Positions 6,289 to 7,072 of a stretch of 7,072 bases of DNA are shown here, in pieces. Made by a program: the position numbers and the translations under genes. The stretch is from Caulobacterales bacterium. Lineage in GTDB: Bacteria > Pseudomonadota > Alphaproteobacteria > Caulobacterales > Caulobacteraceae. The notes under the pieces were generated by a model. The model did no database searches. It was not told where the DNA came from and worked only from the letters and a program-made list of their open reading frames with translations. Location: assembly GCA_947480815.1 (NCBI GenBank), contig CANKEA010000060.1:1-7072 (forward strand), given 5' to 3'. Numbering within the stretch: position 1 is the first letter of the stretch; every line of letters begins with the position of its first letter.

Positions 6289-6340
6289 CTATAGGCTAGC
6301 ACCGCTGAGGGCCAGTCCGCCGCACGATCATTGCGCCAGT

Positions 6341-6384
6341 TTGATCCTAGGTGGAACTTCCAGGTCGGATCGGGCTTGGATCAA
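6341..6384. promoter_or_regulatory. Candidate operator: 29-bp interrupted palindrome plus extra half-site
   Basis: Around the centre at 6357 the sequence reads GATCC-N4-TGGAA-C-TTCCA-N4-GGATC (6343-6371), with both arms exactly symmetric. A second reading pairs TTGATCC (6341-6347) with GGATCAA (6378-6384), a perfect 7-bp inverted repeat. The two GGATC copies are 11 bp apart, about one helical turn. Its position between divergent genes, roughly 50 bp before the oxidoreductase start, suits binding by a dimeric or multimeric regulator. The neighbouring Lrp-type protein is the obvious candidate, by inference. Confidence 0.5.
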
Positions 6385-6402
6385 GGGTAATCCTTGCGGA
6401 GG
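6382..6402 (+). promoter_or_regulatory. Small hairpin and Shine-Dalgarno before the oxidoreductase
   Basis: CAAGG (6382-6386), loop GTAAT and CCTTG (6392-6396) form a 5-bp hairpin directly followed by the strong ribosome binding site GGAGG (6398-6402), 5 nt before the ATG. CAAG can alternatively pair with CTTG at 6375-6378. The ribosome binding site fixes the start; any regulatory effect of the hairpin is inference. Confidence 0.45.
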
Positions 6403-6407
6403 CGGAC

Positions 6408-7072
6408 ATGGCATTCGATTTCGATGCGACGGTGGTCGGGGCGGGTGCCGTTGGGCTGGCGGTAGGCCGGGCCCTGACCCGGCGCGGGCTGACGGTGCTA
6501 GTTTTGGAATCCAAACCGCACATCGGCGAGGGCGTGTCTTCGCGCAATTCGGAGGTGATCCACGCGGGGTTCCAGTACCCGACCGGATCGCTGAAGGCCA
6601 AATTCTGCGTTGAGGGTCGCAGGATGCTCTACGCCTACCTTGACGAGCGCGGTGTTGCCTACAAGCGCTGCGGTAAGCTGGTCGTTGCGACCGAAGAGTC
6701 CGACATCCCCAAGATCGAAGCCCTGCTCGACCAGGGCCGCCTAAACGGCGTCGAAGGCATTGAGGCGATCACCGGGCCTCAGGCCATGGCGCTGGAACCC
6801 GGCCTCAAGGCTGTGGCCGCCCTAACCTCGCCGCAGAGCGGCCTGTTCGCTAGCCACGACTACATGCTGAACCTGCAGGGCGAGATCGAGGCTGGCGGTG
6901 GTGCCGTGGTCCTGTCGACGCCGTTCGAAGGCGCTGTTTGCGTGAAGGGTGGCGGGTTCAGGGTCTGCTCAGGCGGTCAGGAACCGACAACCCTCACCTG
7001 TCGCCTACTGGTGACAGCCCCCGGCCTGTCGGCCCAGGCCGTGGCCGCGCGGATCGAGGGCTTTCCGCCCGA
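6408..7072 (+). CDS. FAD-dependent oxidoreductase, L-2-hydroxyglutarate oxidase-like, C-terminus outside window
   Basis: The frame stays open for 221 codons to the window end. Residues 7-16 (ATVVGAGAVG) are the FAD-binding Rossmann loop and VLVLE ends at Glu34, the ribose-binding acid. SSRNSEVIHAGFQYPTGSLKAKFC (44-67) matches the NSxVIHAG block of the LhgO/L2HGDH branch of DAO-type flavoproteins, followed by CVEGRRMLYAYLDERGVAYKRCGKLVVAT. The SHDYMLNLQGEIEAGGG stretch (about 149-165) leads to the second half. The family oxidises 2-hydroxy or amino acids, passing electrons to oxygen or quinone. The usual His of HNSxVIH is Arg here, a variant I recall from a related uncharacterised subgroup, so L-2-hydroxyglutarate is not assured as substrate. 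The ATG at 6408 has GGAGG 5 nt upstream. It is divergent from the lrp-pirin pair. Confidence 0.88.
   Translation, partial: MAFDFDATVVGAGAVGLAVGRALTRRGLTVLVLESKPHIGEGVSSRNSEVIHAGFQYPTGSLKAKFCVEGRRMLYAYLDERGVAYKRCGKLVVATEESDIPKIEALLDQGRLNGVEGIEAITGPQAMALEPGLKAVAALTSPQSGLFASHDYMLNLQGEIEAGGGAVVLSTPFEGAVCVKGGGFRVCSGGQEPTTLTCRLLVTAPGLSAQAVAARIEGFPP

Overview
The window looks like ordinary chromosome from a high-G+C alphaproteobacterium. The infC-rpmI-rplT block, the IF-3 N-terminus and the style of the pirin, Lrp and PgsA proteins would fit Caulobacterales (Caulobacter or Phenylobacterium relatives). The class is fairly secure; the order is inference. I see no insertion sequence, phage gene, CRISPR array, tRNA or rRNA, and no frameshifted gene.

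Layout. Positions 1-1011, minus strand: the start of rplT (cut by the window edge), rpmI and infC, the classic translation operon. The 199-nt gap between infC and rpmI holds two stem-loops and a good sigma70-type promoter. infC most likely starts at an ATT codon at 1011-1009, with a well-placed ribosome binding site, not at the first ATG. Positions 1210-3368, minus strand: a GT9 (heptosyltransferase-like) and a GT4 glycosyltransferase gene joined by a 4-nt ATGA overlap, probably acting on a cell-surface glycan such as lipopolysaccharide. Positions 3476-4888, plus strand: an alpha/beta hydrolase followed by pgsA (phosphatidylglycerophosphate synthase). Positions 4836-6253, minus strand: an Lrp/AsnC regulator and, 8 nt downstream, a pirin gene whose last codons run antisense to the 3' end of pgsA. 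From 6408, plus strand: a partial FAD-dependent oxidoreductase of the L-2-hydroxyglutarate oxidase type, cut by the window end.

The 154-bp divergent region between the lrp-like gene and the oxidoreductase (6254-6407) is the richest in unexplained structure. It holds a 29-bp interrupted palindrome, repeated GGATC half-sites one helical turn apart, a perfect 8-bp hairpin whose 3' arm overlaps the lrp ribosome binding site, and a small hairpin next to the oxidoreductase ribosome binding site. These suggest that the Lrp-type regulator, or another dimeric repressor, controls both directions.

I did not find a new multi-gene system. The points worth a second look are regulatory: the AUU start of infC, the structured rpmI leader, the divergent operator region and the convergent pgsA/pirin overlap.
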